NCBI GenBank assembly: GCA_947258405.1
Contig: CAMYIE010000009.1
Coordinates: forward strand, 34,149-98,148
Length of the DNA: 64,000 nt
Reading direction: 5' to 3'
DNA from: an uncultured Eudoraea sp.
GTDB taxonomy: Bacteria; Bacteroidota; Bacteroidia; Flavobacteriales; Flavobacteriaceae
The translations under genes were made by a program, and so were the position numbers. Numbering within the stretch: position 1 is the first letter of the stretch; each line of letters begins with the position of its first letter. A model generated the notes under the pieces. That model made no database searches and was not told the origin of the DNA. It was given only the letters and a program-made list of their open reading frames with translations. Below are positions 1-8,145 of the stretch, piece after piece.

Positions 1-488
1 GAGTAGCGCCTCCAACGGAGGAGATGTTAAATACCATCCCCCCAAGAGCCAATGGAGGGAATATGGATGATCCTCATATGGTAAAAGGCACTACTGTTTA
101 TTTTCCCGTTTTTGTAAAAGGGGCTCTATTTTCCATCGGGGATAGCCATGCCGTTCAGGGATTAGGTGAAGTTTGCGGAACGGCTGTTGAGTGTCCGATG
201 CGGATCAGGTATCGGCTAAGCATAAGACGCGATAAGGACATCAGCGAGCCTCAGTACGAATCGGACACCTATTATGCTACTACAGGCTTTGGCACTACAC
301 TAGATGAGGCCGCACAAAAAGCTACGCATTATATGGTTGAACATTTGGTCAGTTCCCGTGATATGAGCTGGGAAGAGGCTTATATGCTATGTTCCCTGGC
401 GGCAGACCTAAAGATAGCTGAAGTGGTAGATGTACCTCATGTTCTGGTTACCATGCATATTCCAAAATCTATCTTTACAGAAAATTAA
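1..488 (+). CDS. Acetamidase/formamidase family protein, C-terminal part (5' end outside window)
   Basis: The frame is open from the first bases of the window and stops at 486-488, so only the C-terminal ~160 residues are present. The Met codon at 24 is internal, because the frame reads VAPP before it. Motifs typical of the FmdA/AmdA family are visible: VAPP, TIPPRANGGNMD and PVFVKGALFSIGDSHAVQG. The family hydrolyses formamide or short-chain amides to ammonia plus the acid. In this family the GD-x-H segment contributes to the metal/active-site region. Substrate cannot be fixed from the fragment. Neighbours give no pathway link. Family assignment is firm; specificity is unknown. Confidence 0.9.
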   Translation, partial: VAPPTEEMLNTIPPRANGGNMDDPHMVKGTTVYFPVFVKGALFSIGDSHAVQGLGEVCGTAVECPMRIRYRLSIRRDKDISEPQYESDTYYATTGFGTTLDEAAQKATHYMVEHLVSSRDMSWEEAYMLCSLAADLKIAEVVDVPHVLVTMHIPKSIFTEN

Positions 489-625
489 CCGGTCTCAGCA
501 CAGCTGTTTTTTTGAAGGGTTTCAATAATGATATGACCGTTGAAAATGACGAGATTTCTTAAGCTTTTGCCAATTCAGCAAGGTATAACAGAAAGATGTA
601 TTAATTTAAGGTCAAGACTTGGAGA

Positions 626-1378
626 ATGACCCTTAATACTATTATTAAATGTTGCCTGTTGGTCGGTTTTGTTTCGGCTATATCCTGTACTGGAAGTAAA
701 CAATCTAGTAGTTTCCAGGGAGAAAAAGCTTCCGTTGCAAGGGCCGATAGTATGTTTCAGGCTATCGGAGGCAAAGAAGCATGGTGCCAGTTGAAAAGTC
801 TCTATATCAAAGCGCGCCATAGTGAACCTCAAATGCCTTTGCCCTATACTTCCGAGATCTGGAGAGCCATCGACACTTTCGAATTGGTAATTGAACAACA
901 AAATGATAGTTTTCATGTAAAGGCAGTGATCAATGAAGAATCCGGTCGTGTTCGTTATTACGATAAAAGGGACACCACGCGTTTATTTACAAAACAACAA
1001 CTGGAAGATTGGGCCTATGGTCATAAACACAATGTTTATGTATTATTACATGACCTGGCCTGTGATCCGGGAAGTTACCGGGTGGTCACCGATGAAGAAG
1101 ACCGATTGGGTTTTTATCGGGATAGCATCTTCGAGGTGAGTTTTGGCCTGGATTCACTTTACAGGCCTTATCTATTTTATCAGCCACATCCCGATGGTTC
1201 GGTTTCAGGCTCTACTTTTACCCGCTGGGGCACTGATAAGGGATTAGTGCATTCCGCAGGCGGGCATCCCTTAGACAGTAATTTTGTCTATACCACTGAG
1301 AAATGGCAGCCAAGCCATTTAACCCTTAAAGAAGAGTTTGGCGAGGAGATCTTTGTTTTGAAGGATAAAATTGACTAA
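626..1378 (+). CDS. Putative lipoprotein, unknown function
   Basis: 250 residues beginning with a short hydrophobic signal ending in a lipobox-like AIS-C at Cys21, so probably a lipid-anchored envelope protein. The mature part starts with a segment around residues 47-60 (FQAIGGKEAWCQLKSLYIKA) that resembles the start of Bacteroidetes secreted proteins with a LolA/LppX-like beta-sheet fold. The rest is Tyr/Phe/Asp-rich and lacks a catalytic motif I recognise. It stands alone, with 137 nt upstream and 190 nt downstream. Function unknown; the fold suggestion is inference only. Confidence 0.7.
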   Translation: MTLNTIIKCCLLVGFVSAISCTGSKQSSSFQGEKASVARADSMFQAIGGKEAWCQLKSLYIKARHSEPQMPLPYTSEIWRAIDTFELVIEQQNDSFHVKAVINEESGRVRYYDKRDTTRLFTKQQLEDWAYGHKHNVYVLLHDLACDPGSYRVVTDEEDRLGFYRDSIFEVSFGLDSLYRPYLFYQPHPDGSVSGSTFTRWGTDKGLVHSAGGHPLDSNFVYTTEKWQPSHLTLKEEFGEEIFVLKDKID

Positions 1379-1439
1379 CGCCCCACTCCTTCGATAATTC
1401 TTAATTCATACAACTACAGGCCTTTGGAATGTAAAGCCG

Positions 1440-1511
1440 GTAAAATTTTACGATTATCAATTTAAATTGATGATTCTTTTAAGAATATTCTTACTTTTAA
1501 GAAGATTCTAC
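1440..1511. repeat. Cluster of palindromes and an 18-bp tandem repeat in an intergenic region
   Basis: Three palindromes follow one another: GTAAAATTTTAC (1440-1451), ATCAATTTAAATTGAT (1456-1471) and AAGAATATTCTT (1481-1492). The last lies in an 18-bp unit, CTTTTAAGAATATTCTTA (1476-1493), repeated directly with 15 of 18 matches at 1494-1511. The cluster sits 58-129 nt upstream of the lipoprotein gene at 1569, so an operator region is a reasonable inference. Chance is a real alternative because the DNA is AT-rich. Confidence 0.45.
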
Positions 1512-1568
1512 TCTTTTGCGTTCCCCTCTTTATAATTAAGATCCAACACTGGCTTATAACTTCTGCAT

Positions 1569-2066
1569 ATGCGCAAATTAGCAATGCTGATGTTCATATT
1601 GTTGATCATCAGCTGTAATTCCAATACTAAATCGAGTGAAAAAAACATTGTAAACAACAACAGTATTCCAATTAATGGATTCTACGAGTTTCAATCATCG
1701 AATGGCCACCGGAATCAGTATTTGCTAATCGATACCTTGAAGAGGAAGCACTATGGCATTTATTATAAAACCCAGCCTAAAAGAGGTAAGGGTCAGTGGT
1801 ATTACGCCCATAGTTTGAGTAAATTTCGTATCAAAAATGATAGTATTAGCTTTATACTGGGTGAGCGAAAATCGATGGAAACAAAGCCGGTGGGGTCGTC
1901 GAAATTAGCCGGACGCATGCCGAATACATCTGCTGATAAGAAAAAAGATGCTCTTCATTTTAAAGGCAGCATCAATGGTAATACATTAAAGATGAATTGC
2001 TGGTCTAATGCGGGCGACTGTCCTGATAATTTGATGTATTTTAAAAAAATACCTTTACCTGAATAG
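1569..2066 (+). CDS. Small putative lipoprotein, unknown function
   Basis: 165 residues. The N-terminus MRKLAMLMFILLIISC is a classical lipoprotein signal with the lipidated Cys at 16, followed by a Ser/Asn-rich linker. The body contains a GFYEFQSSNGHRNQYLLID stretch and alternating polar/hydrophobic strands, suggesting a small beta-rich fold. A CWSNAGDC pair of cysteines near the C-terminus could form a disulfide. No family recognised. It is monocistronic, and the unusual palindrome/repeat cluster upstream suggests dedicated regulation. Confidence 0.65.
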   Translation: MRKLAMLMFILLIISCNSNTKSSEKNIVNNNSIPINGFYEFQSSNGHRNQYLLIDTLKRKHYGIYYKTQPKRGKGQWYYAHSLSKFRIKNDSISFILGERKSMETKPVGSSKLAGRMPNTSADKKKDALHFKGSINGNTLKMNCWSNAGDCPDNLMYFKKIPLPE

Positions 2067-2085
2067 CCAAGACTACCTAAAGACC

Positions 2086-2355
2086 TCAGTATGTCTTTTC
2101 CTTTCTTTTACCCCTAAACATTACGCTGAGACCGAAATTAACACTAAGGTCTCGATCTCCGTAAAAACCCATCATTCCTATTCGGGGGACTACAATTATC
2201 CAATAATTGGCTTGCAGATAGTAGCTGATACCCAACTCATAGCTTGTTCGTGCCATCAAAGATTCTTCCAACGTATTCCTAACTACCTCATACCCGAAGG
2301 GAGCAAGAAAAAGGGCACGCTGAGAACAGCCACCCAAAAGGATCCGGTAGGCCAA
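2086..2355 (-). pseudogene. Possible remnant of an outer-membrane beta-barrel protein
   Basis: A reverse-strand frame of 89 codons that opens right after a stop (TAA at 2359-2361). It has no ATG until codon 34 (2256). Its second half (SYELGISYYLQANYWI, then VNFGLSVMFRGKRK) has the alternating hydrophobic/aromatic pattern and the end of an outer-membrane beta-barrel strand. The hydrophobic head cannot serve as a signal peptide in the usual way. I read this as the surviving 3' end of a decayed gene. A short intact protein from 2256, or a chance frame, cannot be excluded. Apart from this the stretch 2067-2438 shows nothing. Confidence 0.35.
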
Positions 2356-2438
2356 ACTTTATGAATCCGTACGACTTAGACCCTGAATATTGTTATTTTT
2401 AAAGCTGAAGATATTAGATACTAATAATAAATCATCAA

Positions 2439-3173
2439 ATGCAGGCACACGGCAACACGATTTTACTTACAGGGGGAACTTCAGGCATTGGATTGGAACT
2501 TTTAAGGCAGTTTTACATCGAAGGAAATAAACTCATTGTAGCTTCTAGTAACCCTGATAGGCTGAATAAACTTCATACCGAATTTCCAAAAGTTTCTACA
2601 GTAGTATGTGATCTGGCCAATCCTAAATCGTTGCGGAAATTGTTGGAGCACTGTCTGAATACCTATCCAGAGATAAATATCCTGATCAACAATGCAGGTA
2701 TCCAATATAACTACCAATGGATTGAAGAAGATGATGGTTTTCACAGAATAAGCCGTGAAATCAGGGTAAACCTCACCAGCCCGATGCATCTCATCTATGG
2801 AATGCTGCCTCAGCTTAGTACCAAAGAACAGGCTGCAATTGTCAATGTAACCTCCGCCCTGGCTTTTCATCCGAAAAGATCTGCTCCGGTCTATTGCGCC
2901 TCCAAGGCTGCATTACACAACCTTAGCAAAACGTTGAGATATCAGCTGGAAGGAACTTCAGTAAAAGTATTCGAAATTATTCCGCCCCTCGTGGATACAC
3001 CGATGACTAAAGGACGCGGAAAGAATAAATTAAGTCCGAAAGAAGTAGTAGACGAATTTATGATCGGCTTTAGAAAAAATCGATATGAAATATCTGTCGG
3101 CAAGGCGAAATGGCTAAGGCGAATCGGGCGGATATACCCCAGGCTGGCTGATCGTATTCTTAAAAACGCCTGA
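2439..3173 (+). CDS. Short-chain dehydrogenase/reductase (SDR family, DltE-like)
   Basis: 244 residues of the classical SDR fold. Visible motifs are the cofactor-binding TGGTSGIG at 11-18, acidic D58, NNAG at 84-87, catalytic Ser139 and the Y152-CAS-K156 pair. Such enzymes oxidise or reduce carbonyl/hydroxyl groups with NAD(P). The overall look, with a short C-terminal tail and a KGRGKNKLSPKEV segment, resembles SDRs annotated DltE-like in Bacteroidetes. Substrate is unknown. The gene is monocistronic and its 3' end faces the GTPase gene. Confidence 0.88.
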   Translation: MQAHGNTILLTGGTSGIGLELLRQFYIEGNKLIVASSNPDRLNKLHTEFPKVSTVVCDLANPKSLRKLLEHCLNTYPEINILINNAGIQYNYQWIEEDDGFHRISREIRVNLTSPMHLIYGMLPQLSTKEQAAIVNVTSALAFHPKRSAPVYCASKAALHNLSKTLRYQLEGTSVKVFEIIPPLVDTPMTKGRGKNKLSPKEVVDEFMIGFRKNRYEISVGKAKWLRRIGRIYPRLADRILKNA

Positions 3174-3212
3174 TCAATCCATCATCAACTTATAACAAGC
3201 CTCCTGCTTTTC

Positions 3213-4574
3213 CTAACCGACTTCTTCTGCTGCACCTGCCACAATACCTTTTTTGGCAAGGAAATCTATCATCACACCTTCGAGATTCGGATGGCCGATA
3301 GACTGTAAATCATAATATACCCTGGTATTTGGCTTTCGGATATCGATAACTCGATTCAAATCGATTGGGGTACCTATAATCACGGCCTCTGCTTCACTCT
3401 TTTCAATGGTTTCTTCCAGATCTTTTAACTGCTGCTCACCATAACCCATAGCGGGTAGTAAAGTTCCAATCCCCGGGTATTTGTCAAAAGTATCCTTGAG
3501 TTCGCCAACCAAATAAGGTCGTGGGTCTAACATTTCCGCTGCACCGAATTTCTCTGCAGCAATTGTGCCAGCTCCAAGGGTCATACCTCCATGGGTAAGC
3601 GTAGGGCCATCTTCCACCACCAGTACTTTTTTATTTGCAATGACAGAAGGGTCGGCTACACTAATAGGCGAAGCCGCTTCAACCACAGTAGCGGCAGGAA
3701 CCAATTGCGCCAGCTGTTTTCTTACCCTGGCGATATCTTCTGGTCGGGCACTATCTATTTTATTGATGATCACCATATCAGCCATGCGAATACAAACCTC
3801 TCCCGGATAATATTTCACGCCATCATCGGGTCTATGCGGGTCTGTTACCGTTATGTGAAAATCTGGTTCATAGAATGGAAAATCATTATTACCTCCGTCC
3901 CAGACAATAATATCACATCCATCCGGATCGTTTTCGGCCGCCCTTAAAATAGCTTCGTAATCCACACCAGCGTAAATGACATTACCTCTGCTGATATGGG
4001 GTTCGTATTCCTCCATTTCCTCAATAGTACAATCGTAGCGCTTCAAGTCGTCTAACTGCGCATATCGCTGTACCCGTTGTGCTTCGAGGTCTCCGTATGG
4101 CATTGGATGCCTTATCACCACAACTTTTAAACCTTGTTCCATAAGAATTTCTACAAGTCTCCTTGATGTCTGGCTTTTACCGCAGCCCGTCCGTGTAGCG
4201 CCCACGCTAATAATGGGTTTCCTGCTCTTGATGGCCGTATCTTTGCGGCCCAGGAGCACGAAATTAGCGCCGGCGGTATTAACCATGGCGGATTTATGCA
4301 TCAAATAATCATAAGAAACATCGGAATAAGAAAAAACAACATCATCTATATGAAGCTTTTTAATCAGCTTTGTTAGGTCTTCTTCATCATATATAGGAAT
4401 ACCATTTGGGTATAAATTTCCGGCAAGGCTGGCGGGATATTTACGATCCAAGATATTGGGAATCTGGGTCGCGGTAAATGCCAGAACATCATAACGCTCA
4501 TTATCGCGGAAAACCGTATTGAAATTATGAAAATCTCGGCCGGCGGCCCCCATGATCAGGACTTTTCTTCTCAT
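3213..4574 (-). CDS. Predicted P-loop GTPase related to cyclic 2,3-diphosphoglycerate synthetase (COG2403)
   Basis: 453 residues, cytoplasmic. The N-terminal ~110 residues form a Rossmann-like region (KVLIMGAAGRDFHNFN). The P-loop GATRTGCGKS lies at 125-134. Further segments such as VVIRHPMPYGDL, WDGGNNDFPFYEPD and VIINKID (an NKxD-like guanine motif) follow. The family is named after the archaeal cyclic 2,3-diphosphoglycerate synthetase, but the bacterial members have no established reaction. Bacterial relatives often lie near arginine deiminase or carbamate kinase genes, and I see none here. Family assignment is strong, function open. Confidence 0.8.
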   Translation of the reverse strand: MRRKVLIMGAAGRDFHNFNTVFRDNERYDVLAFTATQIPNILDRKYPASLAGNLYPNGIPIYDEEDLTKLIKKLHIDDVVFSYSDVSYDYLMHKSAMVNTAGANFVLLGRKDTAIKSRKPIISVGATRTGCGKSQTSRRLVEILMEQGLKVVVIRHPMPYGDLEAQRVQRYAQLDDLKRYDCTIEEMEEYEPHISRGNVIYAGVDYEAILRAAENDPDGCDIIVWDGGNNDFPFYEPDFHITVTDPHRPDDGVKYYPGEVCIRMADMVIINKIDSARPEDIARVRKQLAQLVPAATVVEAASPISVADPSVIANKKVLVVEDGPTLTHGGMTLGAGTIAAEKFGAAEMLDPRPYLVGELKDTFDKYPGIGTLLPAMGYGEQQLKDLEETIEKSEAEAVIIGTPIDLNRVIDIRKPNTRVYYDLQSIGHPNLEGVMIDFLAKKGIVAGAAEEVG

Positions 4575-4743
4575 TGCTTATGATTTAATTTTAGAGGTAA
4601 ATTAACTTGAACAAACATAGGAGAACTACCGTCGAGAAAATATGATAAATATCACTTCATATACCCAGAAAAGCAATAGATTAAAGCCATTTGAATGAAG
4701 AATAAATCATTAAGTTTTTTACTTTTAGCCAGTTTACAGCACC

Positions 4744-5244
4744 ATGGACAGGGATAAAGAAATAATAGCAGTTACTGAACCTGTAGAAATTGCGCAAGTT
4801 GTTGAACTTGCAGATGATATCTGGAGGGAGCACTATACTTCCATAATTGGCGAGGATCAGGTCAATTACATGCTCCATAAGTTTCAGTCGGCCGATGCGA
4901 TCAAAACTCAAATCGGCGAAGGGGCAAGGTATTACATGCTGCTTCATAACAATGACCCCGCAGGATATTGTAGTTTTTATTTAAAGGAAAGCGAGCTTTT
5001 CCTCAGCAAGATATATGTCAGGAAGAACCTGCGTGGCAAGGGCCTGGGAGGTATGATGATGAGATTTATACAAGATGAGGCCAAAAGGAACGGTTTGCAT
5101 CAGATAGGTCTCACAGTCAATAAAAACAACGCAAGAAGTATCGCGGCCTACATCAAATTGGGCTTTAAAAAAATAAAACCCCTTGTCATGGATATCGGAA
5201 ATGGTTTTGTTATGGACGATTTCCTTATGAAAAAGTCCTGGTAA
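4744..5244 (+). CDS. GNAT family N-acetyltransferase
   Basis: 166 residues of the Gcn5-related acetyltransferase fold. The acetyl-CoA pyrophosphate-binding motif is seen as VRKNLRGKGLGGMMMRF, preceded by the beta-strand LSKIYV. The later NNARSIAAYIKLGFKK motif and a MDIGNGFVMDDFLM tail are typical of cytoplasmic GNATs acting on small molecules or protein N-termini. The first Met codon of the frame is used. It is monocistronic, divergent from the GTPase gene with 169 nt between. Substrate unknown. Confidence 0.88.
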   Translation: MDRDKEIIAVTEPVEIAQVVELADDIWREHYTSIIGEDQVNYMLHKFQSADAIKTQIGEGARYYMLLHNNDPAGYCSFYLKESELFLSKIYVRKNLRGKGLGGMMMRFIQDEAKRNGLHQIGLTVNKNNARSIAAYIKLGFKKIKPLVMDIGNGFVMDDFLMKKSW

Positions 5245-5367
5245 TGGATTATTACGCCTTTGCCCTGATAATGTTAAACTCTCCAGCCCTACCACAACTG
5301 CCACTCATAATTTGTATTTTAGGCCGGCTCTAAACCGCAGGTTATGAAAATATTAAAAGTATACCCT

Positions 5368-7473
5368 ATGAAATTCAAAGCACTACCCCTTCTTTTAACC
5401 ACCCTATTTATTTCCACACAATTTATAACCTCCCAGCAGGAAGAGGATCCTCATATTTGGCTTGAAGATGTGGAAGGAGAACAGCCTCTAGACTGGGTAC
5501 GAGCTGAAAATGCCCAAACAGTTGAGAAACTCGAAGCTTATCCCGGTTTCGAGCATCTAAGAGAGAAATATGTACTGGCCTTTAATGATAAAGACAGGAT
5601 CGCATTTCCTACCATAGTAGGTGATTATGTATACAACTTATGGCAGGATGATGTGAATGAAAGAGGCCTGTGGCGTCGTATGCCCCAATCTTCTTACCTC
5701 AATAAAAGTGAAGAATGGGAAATAGTTCTCGATTTAGACAAATTGTCTGAAGAAGAAGACAAAAAATGGGTATTTGCCGGAGCCACCTGGTTAGCCCCTG
5801 GCAACAAATATTGTCTGCTCTCACTATCAGATGGTGGAACCGACGAAAATGTGATCCGGGAATTCGATGCAGAAACAAAGCAATTTTCCAAAAACGGCTT
5901 CGAATTTAAATCCAGTAAAGGTGGTGCTTCATGGGTAGATCACAATAAGGTTATGGTCTACAGAAATTTTGGTGATGGTAGCCTTACCGCCTCAGGATAT
6001 CCCAGGATGGTTAAATTGATGCAGCGCGGTGATGAGCTCGAAAATGCTAAAACCATTTTTGAAACCGATCCGGAACACGTTGGGGTTTTTGGTCTCTCCT
6101 ATTATGACGCTGGTAAAACACATCTCTTTCTCTACCGGATGGTAACCTTTTGGGAATCGGAATTGTATTATCTGGTCGGCGATCAATTTAAGCAGGTTGA
6201 TTACCCAAAGGATGCCCAGCTTCAGGGCTTTCATAAAGGTCAGGTTGTGATGTCGTTGCAGTCCGATTGGGAACACGACAGCACGAACTATGAACTGGGG
6301 TCGTTGGTCAGCTTTGATCTCAACAAAAATCTTGAGGGGCAATACGATGTAAATATGCTCTATATACCCGATGAGAAGTCGAGCTATGTGGCGATGAGCG
6401 GATCAAAGGATTTTATCACAGTTAACATTATGGAGGATGTGCAAAATAAACTTCTTCGTTATCGGCTGGAAGATGGCGCCTGGAAGGGCACATTGCTCGA
6501 AACACCCACATTTGGGAGTATAAATCTGATGTCTTCCAGCAACCAGACTAACGACCATTTTCTGTTATACAGCAATTTTATAACACCCCGAACGCTCTAT
6601 CATGCCGATGAGAACGGGATAAACCTGGTTAAAAAATTGAAAGATTTCTTCGATGCCTCAGAATTGGTCATCGATCAGCATTTTGCCACATCGTCCGACG
6701 GGACCTCAGTGCCCTATTTTGTAGTTCGCCATAAAGACATTGTTCTCAATGGCAAGAATCCAACACTGGTCTATGCCTATGGAGGTTTCGGGGTTTCGGT
6801 TCAACCCAATTATAGTTATACGACCGGACTTGGCTGGTTGGAAAGAGGTGGTGTCTATGTACTGGCCAATATTCGTGGAGGTGGAGAATACGGACCGGCC
6901 TGGCACCAGGCGGGTCGACTTGAAAACAAGCAAAACTGTTATAACGACTTCTATGCTGTGACCGAAGACCTTATCAACAGGAAGATTAGCTCCCCGGAAC
7001 ATATCGGAGCCTTTGGCTGGAGCAACGGCGGACTAATGGCTGGTGTACTATATACACAAAGACCAGATCTGTTCAACGCTGTGGTCATCGGCGCGCCACT
7101 ACTCGATATGAAACGCTACAATAAATTATTGGCTGGAGCCAGTTGGGTGGGCGAATATGGTGATCCGGACAAAGAAGAAGACTGGGCCTTTATTAAAAAA
7201 TATTCACCCTACCACAACCTGAAGAAAAGCAATGTCTATCCGGAGGTCTATTTCGTCACTTCTACAAAAGACGACCGAGTTCACCCCGGGCATGCAAGGA
7301 AGATGGCGGCTAAAATGAAAACTATGGGTCACCCCTATTGGTATTACGAAACCATTGAAGGTGGTCATAGTGCAGCTTCTACGAACAAACAGCAAGCTTT
7401 TGTAATGGCCAGCATCTACTCATATCTGAGTTCGAAGCTGATGACTGAGCCCATGCCTGAGATCAAAGACTGA
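5368..7473 (+). CDS. Secreted prolyl oligopeptidase family serine peptidase (S9A)
   Basis: 701 residues from the ATG at 5368, preferred over the ATG at 5344 because it puts a clean signal peptide (MKFKALPLLLTTLFISTQF) at the N-terminus. The N-terminal half is the seven-bladed propeller that limits access to short peptides. The C-terminal alpha/beta-hydrolase carries the triad Ser552 (GWSNGG), Asp635 (TKDDRVHP) and His667 (EGGHSA). DPHIWLEDVEGE near the mature start is diagnostic for S9A. It cleaves peptides after proline or a related residue, probably in the periplasm. The GyrI-like gene begins 18 nt downstream, so the two may be co-transcribed. Confidence 0.93.
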   Translation: MKFKALPLLLTTLFISTQFITSQQEEDPHIWLEDVEGEQPLDWVRAENAQTVEKLEAYPGFEHLREKYVLAFNDKDRIAFPTIVGDYVYNLWQDDVNERGLWRRMPQSSYLNKSEEWEIVLDLDKLSEEEDKKWVFAGATWLAPGNKYCLLSLSDGGTDENVIREFDAETKQFSKNGFEFKSSKGGASWVDHNKVMVYRNFGDGSLTASGYPRMVKLMQRGDELENAKTIFETDPEHVGVFGLSYYDAGKTHLFLYRMVTFWESELYYLVGDQFKQVDYPKDAQLQGFHKGQVVMSLQSDWEHDSTNYELGSLVSFDLNKNLEGQYDVNMLYIPDEKSSYVAMSGSKDFITVNIMEDVQNKLLRYRLEDGAWKGTLLETPTFGSINLMSSSNQTNDHFLLYSNFITPRTLYHADENGINLVKKLKDFFDASELVIDQHFATSSDGTSVPYFVVRHKDIVLNGKNPTLVYAYGGFGVSVQPNYSYTTGLGWLERGGVYVLANIRGGGEYGPAWHQAGRLENKQNCYNDFYAVTEDLINRKISSPEHIGAFGWSNGGLMAGVLYTQRPDLFNAVVIGAPLLDMKRYNKLLAGASWVGEYGDPDKEEDWAFIKKYSPYHNLKKSNVYPEVYFVTSTKDDRVHPGHARKMAAKMKTMGHPYWYYETIEGGHSAASTNKQQAFVMASIYSYLSSKLMTEPMPEIKD

Positions 7474-7491
7474 TCCGTAGAGCAGACAGAG

Positions 7492-7971
7492 ATGGATATA
7501 GAAGCAGATATCAGGGAACTTCCTGCAAAGACATTGTTGGGTAGAAAAATAGAAATGTCGGTAGCGGCCAACCAAACTACTTTGCTATGGCAGGGTTTTA
7601 TGCCTCGCAGGGATGAGATACCATCTGCAGTCTCTAAAAATCTTTGGGCCGTACAGGTTTACCCATCGCACTATTTCGAACAATTTGATCCCACCACCAA
7701 GTTCTTAAAATGGGCGGCCGTAGAGGTCGATGAAGTTACAACAATCCCGGAAGGGATGGAGTTATTAAAAGTTCCTGCAGGATTATATGCGGTTTTTCTA
7801 TACAAGGGTCATTCCGGTAATCCCGAAATATTTCATTATATATATGGCGAATGGTTGCCCGCCTCGGGTTATCTTTTAGACAACCGCCCCCATTTTGAGC
7901 TATTAGGCGAAAAGTTTAAACTTAATGATCCCTTGTCGGAAGAAAAGATCTGGATCCCGGTAAGAAAGTAG
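7492..7971 (+). CDS. GyrI-like small-molecule-binding domain protein
   Basis: 159 residues matching the GyrI-like/AraC effector-binding domain without any DNA-binding part. Visible hallmarks are the opening IRELPAKTLLGRKIEMS, a central VPAGLYAVFLYKGHSG strand, and IFHYIYGEWLPASGYLLDNRPHFELL near the end. Stand-alone members bind hydrophobic small molecules, and some hydrolyse cyclic lactones. It starts 18 nt after the peptidase stop codon, which suggests co-transcription but not a shared function. No signal peptide, so cytoplasmic. Confidence 0.85.
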   Translation: MDIEADIRELPAKTLLGRKIEMSVAANQTTLLWQGFMPRRDEIPSAVSKNLWAVQVYPSHYFEQFDPTTKFLKWAAVEVDEVTTIPEGMELLKVPAGLYAVFLYKGHSGNPEIFHYIYGEWLPASGYLLDNRPHFELLGEKFKLNDPLSEEKIWIPVRK

Positions 7972-8145
7972 AACTTCGATAAAATTGTATTTCTTTTATC
8001 CTGTGGAGAGTGTCCATACTTTCCTGAATGCGAAAATCAGATAGTTTTCTGCATTTCATCGATAAAAACATAATATTCATCGACGATTTCTGTTATCTAT
8101 ATACGATTGGCCCAATAGGTGATCATTCGTTCCAAACTGATTAAA

